64,000 nt of DNA, taken from Campylorhamphus procurvoides (taxonomy: Eukaryota; Chordata; Aves; Passeriformes; Dendrocolaptidae). The notes below the pieces were generated by a model. It saw nothing but the letters and a program-made list of their open reading frames with translations. It ran no database searches and was not told where the DNA came from. The stretch is from NCBI GenBank assembly GCA_013396655.1, contig WBMV01003156.1:372001-436000 (forward strand), in the 5' to 3' direction. A program made the translations under genes and the position numbers. This document shows positions 14,101 through 27,393 of the stretch, piece by piece (position 1 is the first letter of the stretch; the number at the start of each line of letters is the position of its first letter).

Positions 14101-15717
14101 AGTATTTATCAGGCAGCAAGCTGTGGCATTCCACAACTTTGTTTGCTTTATCTGGACTATTCCAATTTCGAAAACTCATAATGTAGCAGTTCACTTTTTA
14201 AAGGGTCATGGTGCTTTTGATCCTTTGATGCTGCCTGAAATAGATGGAATCACCTTTCACTGCAATTCACGTATAGACAAGTCCTATCTAGTACTCTGGC
14301 ATTCTTATTCCTCCAGTTTGTTCTCTCTTCTGCTAACAAAAGCAGATGGAGGTAGACAAGGTAATGTGGTTTTGTTGAAAACATCTTTATCAAGAGCATT
14401 TTTTTAATTATTATTTCTTTTGACCCTGAACTAAAACCAGACTGTTCTTTGGTCAAAAGTTTTATAATGTACAAACATATCTCTCCACTGTTCAAAATCT
14501 GAGAAACAGAAGAACAATGAACTGAAAAAAATAGTTCAGCAACTTACAAAGAAAAAAGTGGAAAGAAAAACAAAAGAATTTTTTTTGTTCTGTCAATCAA
14601 TCACGTTTCAGGGACTTTAATTAGTTAATCTGGCATCTTTCAGCTTTTACATACTTGCCTATATTTATTATGACTTTTAAATGCTTATTCTCTGCCAAAT
14701 TATTCATAACAGGTTTAGAGAACAAGTTCTGTCATTTTTTTATGTAAAATATTTGGAGAGAAAGTACTGAAGAAATACTAAGGGAATTTAAAAGTACCTG
14801 TTTGCTTGGAGATTTATTTTTTTAACTAATGAAAGAATCGTTATAAATTGGCAGTTGAATGAGGCACAACATAATATTACAGATCTTCACTGTTCCAAAC
14901 GATTTATATTTCCAAGGCGAAACCTTTACATTTGCTTTAGTTCTTGCCCTACATTTGAATACCACAAAGACATATTAGTAGTGACCTCAAGAGATTCCGG
15001 TCAAACTGAAGGCCAGAAGATTCTTGCTAATACCACATAATGGTTTGGCACTGTCTGACAACTCAGCCAAGCAATATTTTCCTCCCAAATGGGCAACCTC
15101 TATAAAGGGTGACACCCTTACCTGGTTTACTGTAATCTGGGAGTTCACTTCTAATTAGAGCTGACAGAAGCTTGACACAATCAGCAGCACTGAGAACTGA
15201 AATGCTGTTCCTTGAGCATAACAATGCCTCCAGTTCTTTTCTTTTAACATCATTAAGAGCCCTGATGATAACAACAGAATGTGAGGGAAGGATAATATGA
15301 TCAAAAGATGGAATCCTCCACTGTCATTATTTGTGGCATGAACCAGGCTTTAACAAAAGTAAATTTCAGGCACTGATACAGTAACAGTAGAAATGAGTAC
15401 ACTTTCATAAAACCAAGAAAATACTAGACAATGTTACAAATGGAACCTTCTATTAAATAATACTAATTTTCTAAATATTTTAGAAGCATAATGGAAAGAC
15501 ATGAATACATAAGTGTAGTTTAGATGAAGCAAATGCCCTATTTCTTTAGAATTATTTATAAAAAATATACAAAATATACAGACAGTCATGTATTTATGGT
15601 GTGTAGAAATTGTCAGTCAACTTTTCAAAGACCTTGGTTTAGTGCTGCAAAGTGAAATGTTTTAATCTTCTGCCATTATTTAATGAAAATTACTGTCAAG
15701 ACAGTCATCAGTAAGCA
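11143..15717. other. Unique AT-rich DNA, no gene seen
   Basis: No gene or interspersed repeat recognised. A minor imperfect 18-bp tandem duplication ('agaacctgatgctggtat' and 'agaacatgatgctggtgt') lies near 11485-11521. The 94-codon open frame at 14123-14407 has no features I recognise and overlaps an equally long open frame on the other strand. Confidence 0.65.
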
Positions 15718-15790
15718 CTTGCTGACCTGTTTGAGCAGAAGATTGGTCTAGATGATCTTAAAAGATGCCTTCCAGCCTCAACAATTCTGT
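15718..15790 (+). mobile_element. CR1 3' tail fragment
   Basis: About 70 bases carry the CR1 terminus: 'gacctgtttgagcagaagat', then 'tggtctagatgatctt', 'gatgccttccagcctcaaca' and 'attctgtga', followed by an (AATA)n run to about 15807. The terminal ATTCTGTGA word fixes the orientation as plus. This is a very short 5'-truncated copy. Confidence 0.8.
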
Positions 15791-17178
15791 GAATAAATAA
15801 ATAAATTTAGTGATAATGAATCAGGGACTTAAGGAACTAATCCTTATACTTAGTGTTATACCTCTAGATTTGATTGAAAAAGAAGATTCATTTGATATTC
15901 ACAGTTTACTTGTACAGCTGGCCACAAAGTAAAACCAGCATACTCAGTTGGATACATGATGGACATGAGGTATTCGTTTCTCCTGGCAGTAGCAGAGGTT
16001 GCGAACAGTTGAAGCTACTCTGGAGAGTTGTATGCGGATCGATGAGTTCAAAGAAAGGCCATGACATGCCATGGACTTGCTGCTACCAGCCTCCAAATGC
16101 ACAGTTTCATTTCTAGCAATGTTGTATGACAGGTGCCTAATGATTTCAAGATATTAGCAGTTAGCTGAAAAAAAAATCTGAGTCCAATTTATTGCTTGTG
16201 TTACTTATATGATGCAGAAGGGAAAAAAATGTCTGGAAGAGATTGCCATGCCAGTACTCCTTAACAGCTCTGTTAAGGTACGGGTAATTGAATTAAGTTC
16301 TGCTTCTAAATGCGTAAATAGAAACCTGAGATAAATCTATTTGATAAGTGCTCTGGGGCACACTTGTTGGACTAGAACTTAGCAAAATTAAAATTCCTTG
16401 CTCTAGAAAAATAATGCAATGCAAAAAGAAAATGTAATGAGTAATCTCAAAACTAAGAGGTTTGCATTCATTTATGTGTGACATGACCAAATGTCAAATA
16501 TGAGGCACATGCTTCTGACCACATCACACAGGTAGTTCAATATAGGATTAGAGAAGCAAAGAAGAACTTCTTGAATATCAAGGCTAATTCTTTGTAATAG
16601 CAAGCAGCTGTAAAATATACATCAACCTCAGAACAATCCATGGTACTTTAGTTGGGATTTTTCAAGTATGTCTTCTGTATTATTCACAGACCATAACAAG
16701 TAGTTCAGTGTTTGGATTGACGCAGTAAGAAGTAAAGTTTTTGACATTCTCAGCGGAAGACTTTTACCTCTAGAATGTTTTGCTGAAGGAAAACAGAAGC
16801 TATTCTCTGAATACAATTCAAAACATTCTTTTATTCAGCAGGCAAAAATACAACCATTTAACAGATGGATATAGTAACCATAACAGGATTTACTCCATGG
16901 AGAAAGCAGAATGTCCTAGTCTGTGAGCCAATTAGTCTATCTTCAATTATTCTGTGTCTCAGAGGAAGACTGTTGATTCAGGAATCCAGTTCCCGCTTGA
17001 GATTATTTAACTTCAAGCCATTTTCTAAAAGTTGACCATTCTGTTGAACTCCGTGAAGACTAACTGATATTATAGGATTATATACCATTGTGGGAAATAT
17101 TATTTCTGTCTGTACACAACTGTTCCAATTGTAAATGTGCTTCATGCTTCATGGCAGTAAAAACTAAAAAAAAAAAAA

Positions 17179-17190
17179 NNNNNNNNNNNN
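17179..17190. other. Assembly gap (12 N) inside a poly-A tract
   Basis: Twelve undetermined bases sit between a run of A on the left and CCT plus another A run on the right. The short, odd gap length suggests an estimated or consensus-masked homopolymer region rather than a scaffold join of default size. Confidence 0.95.
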
Positions 17191-18513
17191 CCTAAAAAAA
17201 AAATCAAACCAAGACATTCTGCAATGCATGGAAAGTAAATATATGATTTCCCTGACCAACTGGAAAAAAAAATCCATATATTGCTATGCTTTTGCTTTTC
17301 TGAAAACATAGAAAATGGCTTAAGAACCACTCTGGGAAAATGAGGTAGTTTATCATAGCAGAACAAAGGTAGCTCACAAAAATTCCCCCCCACAATGACT
17401 GTAAGGTAAACGCACACCAACACCTACAGGTCTGCATCAGGTGAATCTGAGTCAGTGTCTCTTCTGAGCAGAGAGTAAAAGAAAGAAAGAACACCATCTG
17501 AATCAATATTTAGAAATGCACCATACTGAAAAGAAGGAAAGCAAGTGCTCATATGCACTTCAGAATATATACACACAAGCTGTTAAAAAGTGTTTCTTAT
17601 TAATCTGCTTGTCTTGATTCCCAGTCCCCCCTCCATCCCATTGTGCTTCACTCTCCAGCTTGGCAACTTAGCACTTGTTCTTGCCAAACTTCTCTTTTTC
17701 TTCTCCATTTTAATCCTTTCTCTGGGAGCTCTGGGCTTGCCTAGGATTTAGCCTTGTAAATATCTTTGATATATGCAATTAGGTTTGACCACTCTCTGCA
17801 AAACTTCTCTATTGACAATTTCGATTTTCAGATTGAGACCTTTTTTTCAGGAGTAAATAGAAGATATTTTTCCTCTAGAAATAAACTTTTAAGTTCCAAA
17901 TATAGATGCAGAGCTATATCTGTGATAAAAAAAAAATCCCCAAAATAAACCACAAAGGAAAATACTTGGTACCTCTAAGAGCAGTCTTTTCATTACTATG
18001 AAATGGCACGATGACACTCAAATGAATGGATAATATTTTTAAATATCCCGTAAGTGAAGAATGTTTGGGACTTCTTCAGTGCATTAAATATTTTGTCATT
18101 GTACAAAATTGAATTCTTCATCATAATAAGTTATTAATTTGTTTGTAACGTACAAGTTGCTAAGAAATGTAAGCATTTAGAGAATAAAAGGAGAAATTAA
18201 CTATTAATGCAATGTGTCATCAATATTTGACACCCTACTAAGCATGACCATTATCTACTACAATCTACAGAAAATATTCCTCATGCTCCCACAGTATTGC
18301 TAGAGTGCCATATGGCCATGCTTGTTTTTCTTCAAATAATTTTTACATAAACAGGTGGTGAGCTGTTTTCTTTGTAACATGGCACATATTTTTCAAGACA
18401 GTTAGGAAAGACTGATATAACACTAGTATCTGCAATGCTTTTCATGTCAGGATTGTAAGGAACCTCGTGTGTATTATTCAAAAATTTCAAGCTCAGTCTG
18501 TGTTTTGGTTGCT

Positions 18514-18560
18514 GGGGGGGAGGGGGGCAGGGGGGAAGAAGAGACTTTTTTTTTTTTTTT
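18514..18560 (+). repeat. G-rich tract followed by T15
   Basis: The G runs on the plus strand are 7, 6 and 6 long, separated by A and CA (18514-18535). After a purine spacer comes a 15-base T run (18546-18560). The G part can be split into four or more G3 blocks and is a candidate G-quadruplex. Whether it folds or acts on replication or transcription cannot be told from sequence. Confidence 0.85.
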
Positions 18561-18998
18561 AAAGTGACTGCTGAGCAAAAATATTACATTTCCCACTTTC
18601 TGCTGATATACTCTTTGAAATAAAACTTGGTATAGATGAATGCTTAATTGCAGAAAAGACAGTCAAACTATAACGTATTGTGTAACCTCTTTAATATTCA
18701 TTTGATTAAAAGCGGAGATCAGATCACCTAGAATATGACCCCTCTCACCCTAGATAAAGGTAAATCTGAGCTGATTGGCAGCACAGGGATTATTTCACTT
18801 ACATGATAACCAATTTATTTAATTTACTTTTTTATCCTGTTCAGTTCTGAGAGAACAGTACAGCACAAACTGTAAAAAAGCTGAGTTAAAGTTGGATTAA
18901 AAATCTCTTTCTTAGATATCTGTCATGTGAAAGTTGGGAGTTCAGATTTTTGTCTTTCAGTAGTCCCATGAAAGTTGAGACACTGGTGTCCAGCTGTC

Positions 18999-19678
18999 TG
19001 TCAGTGGCTCGTAAAGGAGACCTTTCACCAACAGACTCACAAGGTTGGAGGGTACCTCAGCCACCCTTTTTTGGGGGGACTGAACAAGGCAAAGACCCCT
19101 CAGAGAGTCCTGCCAAAGTGTTATCTGCGGCTGGCAACTGCAAAGACTCACTAACAGTTTATGTAATAACACTTTTATTAATTCAAATTGTGACACCCCA
19201 AGGCACCCCTCTGTTGCATGGAGAAGATGGCTCAGCCCACTGACTGATCCCAGCCGTTTCAGTGGAGGTCTTCTCTCACCTTCTGCCTATCCTCAGCTTA
19301 CTTTTATACTATTTTCTCTATGTTTGGGTGGAGTTTGAATGACTTTAATCATAAATAACTTTTAGTTCTGATTGGAAGTGGGGTGGTCATGGTTCCACAC
19401 CTAAGGAGGGGTTTTGACACGGTTGTTGGCTTCAGCAGCCGAACATCTGGATTCTCCCCTGTCCAACAGATACCGAATAGTCCCAGTACCACAATGTTCT
19501 CCTTTTCTGCTGGGAATAGAATGGAGGGAGCAATGTAGTCTCCACTCTGTTCCACGCTTTGTTCTATTCCTCTGAGCAGATGTTTATTGCTGTTTTGGGG
19601 ACTGTGTCAACCTCAGTCCATCCAGGGAATTGCACCTGCTTTTTACCCTAAAATTCTGAATCCCTTCTAGGTTTAACA
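18999..19678 (-). mobile_element. Solo retroviral LTR, inverted, with near-perfect 5-bp target duplication
   Basis: On the minus strand this 680-bp block begins TGTTAAACCTAG and ends CCACTGACA, the TG...CA ends expected of an LTR. A TATAAAAG box (plus positions 19301-19308) and an AATAAA signal (19174-19179) lie in the correct order on the minus strand, about 125 bases apart, defining U3, R and U5. The flanks are CTGTC (18994-18998) and CTATC (19679-19683), a 5-bp target duplication differing by one transition. No internal viral region is present, so the provirus has recombined to a solo LTR. Open frames of 60-100 codons inside it are incidental. I do not assign a named family; 5-bp duplications are usual for ERVL and some class I elements. 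Confidence 0.82.
19301..19308 (-). promoter_or_regulatory. TATA box of the inverted LTR
   Basis: TATAAAAG on the minus strand, correctly placed upstream of the AATAAA at 19174-19179 in the same LTR. It shows where the ancestral retroviral promoter was; present activity is unknown. Confidence 0.6.
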
Positions 19679-19683
19679 CTATC

Positions 19684-22600
19684 CATTGTCCTATTATATC
19701 AAAGATATTTTTTCAAGACTATGCACCAAAACCTATTTCACTAGTGATATTAGTTTATCAATGAGCTCTATGTGAAATTTAATTTTCCTAACACGTTTTG
19801 ACTGAAAAGTTTTGCAGCATTTCTGCCTTTCACTTGTAGATAAAGAAAAAGAATAACAGTTTTCATATTCATAAAAATATATAAATGAAAGAGAACTCAA
19901 AAATTTTAGAAATAGGACTAAAGGATGAGGAATAGTTTTATGGATTTGCTTTTAAAGACTTCCTGTTGTTTTCACAACTAGAGTGATGTTTTATATGCCT
20001 TATTAGACGCCAAAGCAAGAATCTGTGAAGGAAATACTCACCACATGGTAGTTGAAAACTGTTGAAAATGTGTGGGAAATATAAAACTTTGAGTGAGTCA
20101 ACTGCTGTCAGACATATAGGGTTAGTTTTCCTGCCTTGTGTCAGAATATCACAGCGATTCACATAAGACCAGAAAGATTTCTGATGAAATACAGCAGTGG
20201 GACTACACTGAAATGGTTACTCAGTAGCAGGTGAGCAAGAACCTATAATAAACTCTTCAGCTCATGGATCTGGTATTTGACTATCTATTTTCTAAGTAGG
20301 TTTTCCTGCATGTTTCTACAGACATTATCTGCAGAGTAAAGCAGTAAACTGACTGATGAATTTGCATGCTCTCGAATTTTATAGGTAATACCAAACACTC
20401 CTGAATATAAATTAAAATGCTTGCTCATAGCAAGCACATTTTAAAAAGGTTGGTACTTTTTGTGGAATACTTAGAAATCCCTGTCAGGGTCATCCTTGAT
20501 TTTGTTTGGGTTTTCTTGTTTGTTTGGTTTTTTTGCTATGAACTAGCTGCTGCTGCTACTTAAAGCGATTTCCCATCATAAAAACATTACAAGAATGAAT
20601 AGTTAATTCTACCTAAATGTAATATTTTGAGGTACCATTGGTGACAGATTAAGAATGTTTCAGAGGTGGTTAAGGTGACATGAACAGAAGTTATTCAACA
20701 GCTAGCAAAAATGAATGAGTGAATGAATGAGCTAATGGTAATTTATCAATTCCAGAGAGGAAAAGTAAATATCCTCACTGCTATTCTTATTCATCCGGCT
20801 GCAAATCCATCAAGAAATCCAGTAAACCCTGCTGCACAGAGGTCCATATTACTTTTGCTTGTCAAAGAAACTGTGACTTGCTCCAGCATGGAGTCTGAAG
20901 AACTGGATCACTGTTTGTCCAAAATATCTACCAAATAAAAGGAAAAACTAGGGCTACAAATGGACCATTTCTCCAGCTGTTGTTTCCCAAGTAAGTATAT
21001 TGATACCAAAGAGAGGAATGAACACCAGAAATGACAGAATCTTACCAGTAGAATGTGACAGACCCAAATGGACCTTCTGCCCAATGGGTAAATGGTTGCA
21101 AGTTCAGAGCATAAGGGGGTTGAAGATACCAACTGCTTGCTCAACACACATGTTCCAATTTTCTCTATTGTTACAGAACATTATCATAACCACTCAGTGT
21201 AATTATTTAGTCCCATAAAACTGAATATATTTGGCAATTTGTTGGCCTATTTTCTTCTTTGTCCTTTTCTTTTCCAAATTACTTATTAGATATTTGCTAT
21301 ATTTTCTTATTGAAATTGTGCAGTCCTACTGCCTTAGAGTGGTAATAATGTTTATGAGGGAGATGGCTTTGTACTGTTAAAACTGCCTTTTATTACTCTG
21401 TAACTGTTTTAATCTCAAACTCATTCCACAGTTTAACTTGTGTTTGTAAAACATTGGCATTATTTCTATTATACACACCAGTTATGAAAGACTTAGCACT
21501 CAAGGGATCAAGACTCTGGCAAAGAGTTTATTACAGTTATAATAATAATAAATAAAATAATAAACAAACATAATATTTCTTAAGTAATGGAAAATTATGG
21601 CAGTAAATGCTTGTTGAGGGAATTAGTGAATATGGGCAAGCTGAAGTCTCTAAATATTGAATTTGAAACCAGATGTGATTTATATATTTATAAAGCAATT
21701 TACTTTGGAAAATAAGGAATATTTAAACTTTGAACAGCTGCTGTATCTATATAAGGTGTTATATTTTAACAGCTAAGAACTACTTTCTTTCTTTGAGTCT
21801 TTTAGCTAAACCTGAACTGCTACTGCAAAATTTGGGAAAAAAAGGAGGAGGGGAGGGGAAACTTCAGAAACTCTTTAGCTTCAGTTTCAATCAGCAAATA
21901 TGTATTTTAAACGATCCATTAAATGTATCTTCTCTTACAAGCCTGTAAACATTCACCTTTTCAACAAGATGCATTCACTTGAATAAATATTTTGACACAT
22001 CAGTCAGACATTGATTACACGATTACATCTTTCACAGAGTAAATTCTCATTTAATTCCAATACTAAAGGAAAAAAAAAATGTCATTGAGCTGCAACATCT
22101 GAAGTCAAGGTAAAGATTAAAGCACTGATCACTGAGCTCATCTTCTCTAACCTTGCACTTCCAGGCATTGGAATTGCTGCTATTTAACATTGTTTGAAAA
22201 GAGTTCGGACTGGTAAGGAATGATATATGTGAGAAAAAAAAATTACATTTTCAGAGACAAATAAAAGCATTCCCTCATTACACCATTAAGACATTTATTT
22301 GCATTTTTTGTTGTGAGATAAATCATCAGGAAAAGTAGAAGTGAATATGCACTCAAACAGAGATGTATATATAAGTGGTATGATTAAAGAAATCCTACTA
22401 TTTTCACTGTAAGAACTTTTCATGACCACAATGTATTTCTTTGACGTTCATGGAACGGATATTTGTCACAGGCCTCTGCATTTGGTCAGAGGCCAGAATA
22501 AGTTTATGAAATAACATCTAAGAACATGTTCTATGTTCCTAAAACATTTGAATATATATAAGATACCTGAATCCACTGAGGATGACATTTTTTGGAAAAA

Positions 22601-25537
22601 GGTTTCATGATATTAAATATATTTTTGTATTCTGAAAATTTATGACAGATTTAATCATTTAAATCCAAATTTAAATCTTACTGATGCTCAAAAAAATGAG
22701 TTAACCAATTTTGCCTCAGAAATGTTTCAATCTGTGCATGTTTTACTTATACCATATGTTTTTGTAGCTGAAAGATACTCAAGATTTAATCAATGTTATA
22801 ACAGAAAAATGAAGTTCTATCAGCTTATTACGCAGAAGGAAGCTGATTTTCTAAAGTCTAATCAAAGTGAAATTTCACACGGAAAAGGTCATATCATACT
22901 ATTTGGGTACATTAAATACAAATTCACATGTGTGATATAGTGAAAGTCACTGTATATTCTAAACTTTGCAGAAGTAGATGTGTGACAAGGTAATTGAAGT
23001 AACAGCACAGGAAGACTCTTGGACCTACTGTGCAATAAGTTACTTTCCTTTTTACATAACTCTTGACCAAATTTTTCTTATTTTACTTTTATCCATAGAC
23101 ACAATACAGTGTCTTTTGCTGTCCCATGCTAAACAGGGCCCAGTGTTCTTCATATGAGCTTCTTTGAGAGCCCAAGGCAATGGCTGTGAAGACAATGGCT
23201 GCGTATGCATGGAAGCATGGATCAGGAGTGAACATCCCTAACTTTTTGAAGAAGAAAACTCGCAACCCCCATATTAAAATGCTAGACTGTTCTTTTTTTA
23301 CAAACATTTGACTCTTAAAACGGGACTTATGAGCATATACATATTCAGTGTTGGTGTCTCTATTACTTGCAGCAGTAGGCTTCTTGAGATGAACAGAGGA
23401 TCATTGAAAAATAGGTGAAATGTGCAAGGAACAGCTTGGGATAGGCTTGTGAAAACCAAGAGGAGAGAAGCACTTTTTCTTCTTAGTGAAAGGTATTCCT
23501 TCTTTTCTTCTTCTTTGTGAGTAATATTCCTTCTAGACACTTTGTGAGCATGATGTATGGAAAGGAAGGATTGATGGATCAGCCTAGGGTACCATTATGT
23601 TGTGACATGAGGCAGGACTGGCACTGCTATCCTACTATGGCTTTCACAAAATTCTGAAAACTCATATTTTTAATTTACTTTTTTAGTATATGTGACTAAA
23701 ACAACAGGTTAGGGGAACATGGAAACATTCTCTGAATTTATGGATTTTGTGTTTGCAAGATCACCTCATCACTGTATTCAAGAGTCAAAATTTTCTTTAT
23801 GAGTGAGTATTTAATCAACTGAATTGAACAGTCAAAGAAGCTGGAAACAACTGCAGCAGAAACCAACAGGAATTATATAATTAGGGCTTGGTTCATCCTG
23901 CAGTCCATGTTGTTTTGGGCAGAAGTTATTCCCTTTTCACAGATCTGAAATACCTCCAGATAGTGTTTTAGGGAGAATTCCACAGGGCTTACTATAGAAA
24001 AAAGCAACAGTCACACCACATTTGATTTCAATTACACAGTTTTAAGTCTACAACACCATATGCTTTTCAGTTGATTTAAGTCTGTTTGAGAATCTAGAAG
24101 AACAGTGTGGTTTGATATTAGACAAAAGAGCTATTTAATAAAATCACTCATCTCAGAATCAGCCTAACTTAACAACAACAAAAAAGATTAGGAATTAAAT
24201 TAATAAAAATTAAAATATATTAAAATAGAAAATGAAGGTGTTTTTACTTCAATTTCATGTTCTTTCAATAAAAGGAAGGGTTTAGCTTTCCTAAAAGGAG
24301 AAATAGAGTTTCCAACTAAAATGTCATTTATTTTTTTTTTAATTGTCAATTGGTTTATATTTTGTGAGTACCAGCATTTTTTATTTCTGTCTCCAAATAT
24401 TTATTTTTTTTCTGATAAAAAGGTTAATTGTCTAAACAGAAACTCTTACTAATATATGCAGGAAAACAGAGAACTGAAGAAATTGGTCATAAGATTTAAG
24501 AAAGCTTTTGTTTTCTACAATATCTTTCATTTACACTTTGTTTCAAGTTAGGTTGTTCAATACATGAATTTATCAATCTAAATAATATTAGTTGCAATTT
24601 AAATTGGGAGTGAAATTACAAGCAATAAGAAAGATTCTTATAAGAGCAATTTTCAAATATAGAGAGGCAGGTAAGAAGTGTAAAAGAGATTTTATATTCT
24701 GTGTAAAGAGCATTGGGAATAGGCAAAAAAGGAGAGGATGTCAGATGCAGCCAGTTGTAGTTAGTGTCTGTAGAAGCAGATGGTACAGTATTTGAAGGTA
24801 CAGTATTAAATTAAAAAAAAATAAAAAAACTTGCAGTAATGATGCCTTTCTCCTTGACTCTAAGATAATTCCCCAAGGATACATGGACTTGAGAGATTTT
24901 TCTTATATAGATTCATGAAATGTGGTTGCAAATTAGTAATTGAAAGTTTACAACAGAGATCGAAGGAACAGAAAGAGTGAGTTCAGAGTTCATTCCTAAG
25001 AAAATATAATGAAAGTTAAGCACAAATAATGTCATTCTATAAAAAGGAAAGGTGTCAAATAGAGACGTTTCTAGGGGAATCCTTCATATTCAGAATACAA
25101 CAAACATCAACGGATTGTCATCTAGTGTTCCTAGAGTAATTGGAAATTTGATTGCTTTTCCTCTGGCCAAAGCCTTAGTAATATATGCATTCTGTGGAGA
25201 AAGCTGTACACATCAATAGATGTGGATCAAGGGAAAGAGAGTGGTGAAAATCAGCTTCCCAAGGACTTTTTCGTTGAAGTACCATGGATCTCATCTTAGA
25301 CCCATGGACCAAATTTTTATTGCACCTAGAATTAGGTATGCTTTTGGAGGACCCTGTCTTGCCTGACTACAAAAGGAATCCACTTCATAAAATCCATGAC
25401 TGTCCTATAGTGCAAAAAAGTGCACAGCAAAGGGAGCGATCTGGAGATTTGATTCAAAAGCTTATTCCTGATCTCCACTAAAACATCAAAGCAGATGCAG
25501 TCATAGAACACCACACGAGTAGGACATAATTTTTCTC
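19684..25537. other. Unique AT-rich DNA, no gene seen
   Basis: Nearly 6 kb without a repeat I recognise. Small features are a T/G tract at 20500-20534 and an 8-bp-arm hairpin (GGCCTCTG / CAGAGGCC) at 22471-22494. Open frames up to 80 codons are isolated and lack family motifs. Confidence 0.65.
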
Positions 25538-26258
25538 ATGTACCAAGGTCCTGCACCAGTATAGATACTGGGGGATGAAGGAACTCAGAGAAATACTGCT
25601 GTGTAGGACTTGGAGGTAGCAATGAATGAGAGGCCTGACATGAGCCAGCAGTGTGTGCTCACAGCCCAGAAAGCCAATTGTGTCCTGGGCTGCATCAAAA
25701 GCAGCATGGGCAGCAGGTTAGAGGAGGGGATTCCTCCCCTCTGCACTGCTCTTGTGAAACCCCACCTGGAGCACTGTTCAGCTCTGGGTCCCCAACATAA
25801 GAAGGATATGGAGGTGTTGGAGTGGGTCTAGAGGAGAGTCACAAATATGGTTAGAGGGCTGTAACACATCTTTTATGAGGAAAACCAGAGAGAGCTGGGG
25901 CTGTTCAGCCTGGAGAAGGAAAGGCACCAGGGAGACCTCATAGCAGCCTGTTAAGACCTAAATGGGGTCCACAAGTGAGAGAGAGGCACTGCTTACAAGT
26001 GCCTCACTTCTTGCATTAGTGATAAGACAAAGGAGAATGGCTTTAAACTGAAACAGGACATGTTTGGATTAGATATAAGAAAGAGGTTTTTTACAATGGG
26101 TGTGGTAAAACACTGGAATAGGTCATCCACAGAGGTGTTGGATACACTGTCCCAGAAAATGTTCAGGACCAGGCTGGATGGGGTTCTGACCTAACGAAAA
26201 TGCAGGGAAGTTCATTGCAGGGGGTTTTCACTAGGATTCTAGGGTTCTATGATCTATG
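25538..26258 (+). mobile_element. CR1 retrotransposon, end of pol ORF and 3' untranslated region
   Basis: The copy enters near the end of the CR1 pol region ('aaggtcctgcacc..', 'gacatgagccagcagtgtgt', 'cacagcccagaaagccaa'). It runs through 'ctgcactgctcttgtgaaac', 'cacctggagcactgttcagc', 'gaggagagtcacaaatatgg' and 'gggctgttcagcctggagaa'. It ends with 'gaggttttttacaatgg', 'cacagaggtgttggatacac' and a TAGGGTTCTATGATCTATGG tail. The order and the tail give plus orientation. Frames are broken by substitutions and indels, so it codes for nothing. About 720 bp with the 5' part missing is a typical bird CR1 insert. It looks less decayed than the copies at 7135 and 37690. Confidence 0.92.
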
Positions 26259-27388
26259 GGAGTTTTCTCAAAGATAGTGAGATGATTATATTAAAACAGG
26301 TTTTATTGGGGCTGAAATGGAAGATTTATCTTCTTCTTTTCTCTCTTTTTGAAATATGACAGATGGAAAGTAATTAATCTAATTGTGAATGTCTACAGAG
26401 AGATGCTCAGTTTTGAGCCAGACACCTCAGCTGTCTTATCCATCCTTTTATAATCAAGGGAGAGACACAGTGCTTTTACAGCACATAACATGTGGAGTAA
26501 TTTAAATATCTATTTTAGATTTAAATAATCATGCCTTATGTCTTTCCACTGCTTATGAAGGGAGCCTGAGGAGTTTCTTGTAGGTCTTAGCCCCAGTTAT
26601 TCAAATTAGATCAAGTTAATTATATGCTAAGTGTGTGCACATGTGCACATGTTTATGAAGAAACTTTGTGGGTAAAAAGAAAACAGCACATTTTTATTTT
26701 CTTTGAAAAGATTCAAACTCCTCAGAAGTGCATCTTACTTATGACATCAATAAACAACTTTTATTAACCTAAATGGTCTTCACTTATTAATGCAGAGAAA
26801 TGCTCTTAGACATCAAAGGGAAGTTGAAAAAAAACACTTTTTGAAATATTTTTGTATCCTGAATTTTAATTTGGAAGGCTGAGTGCACTTTAGTTCTGAT
26901 GAGGTTTGGCCCCAGTCATCCTAGCAAATGGGAGAATTTATGATAAAAGATTCGGCAATATTTGAACAATTAAAACAAATATCTGTACATGAAGGTAAGA
27001 AGCTGAAGGAGAGGAAGTAATGTTTGTCACAATATTTAGCAAGAAAATTTTGGGTTTTAGCTGACAACAAATAGGCATCTAGAGAGTTTTTGTAATCGAG
27101 AAGTAGATGCAAAGACTTAAACAAATATGCCAACTGTGTTAGCAGCCCCTATTTTTCTGACAGAAAAACATGGGAGGAGGTAGGAGCAGACAATGTTCCA
27201 ATGGGAAGTGCACATGCCAGTATTAAGGACTGCACATGGGTGATAGCAGTGTCTTATGCTACGTTGAAGCAAGGAGGAGGCATTCAGTTACTGAAACACG
27301 AGTCAAACAGAGGCCAGCTGAGTACAGCGGCACAAAACCAGTCGCTGAGCAGTCAGAACTCTGTTACTGCCTTGGACAGGAGGAAGAG
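26259..27388. other. Unique DNA between CR1 and nested LTRs
   Basis: AT-rich until about 27150, then a GC-richer 200 bp abutting the LTR. I recognise no gene or repeat family. A (GTGCACAT)-like alternating stretch lies near 26632-26651. Confidence 0.6.
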
Positions 27389-27393
27389 ATGAT

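Larger units (their letters stand above)
15808..18998. other. Unique AT-rich DNA with one assembly gap
   Basis: No gene seen. It contains a 20-bp near-palindrome at 16259-16278, the N gap at 17179-17190 and the G-rich/T-rich tract at 18514-18560. Near 18700-18850 the text is repeat-free and of mixed composition, but nothing in it identifies a function. Confidence 0.6.
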
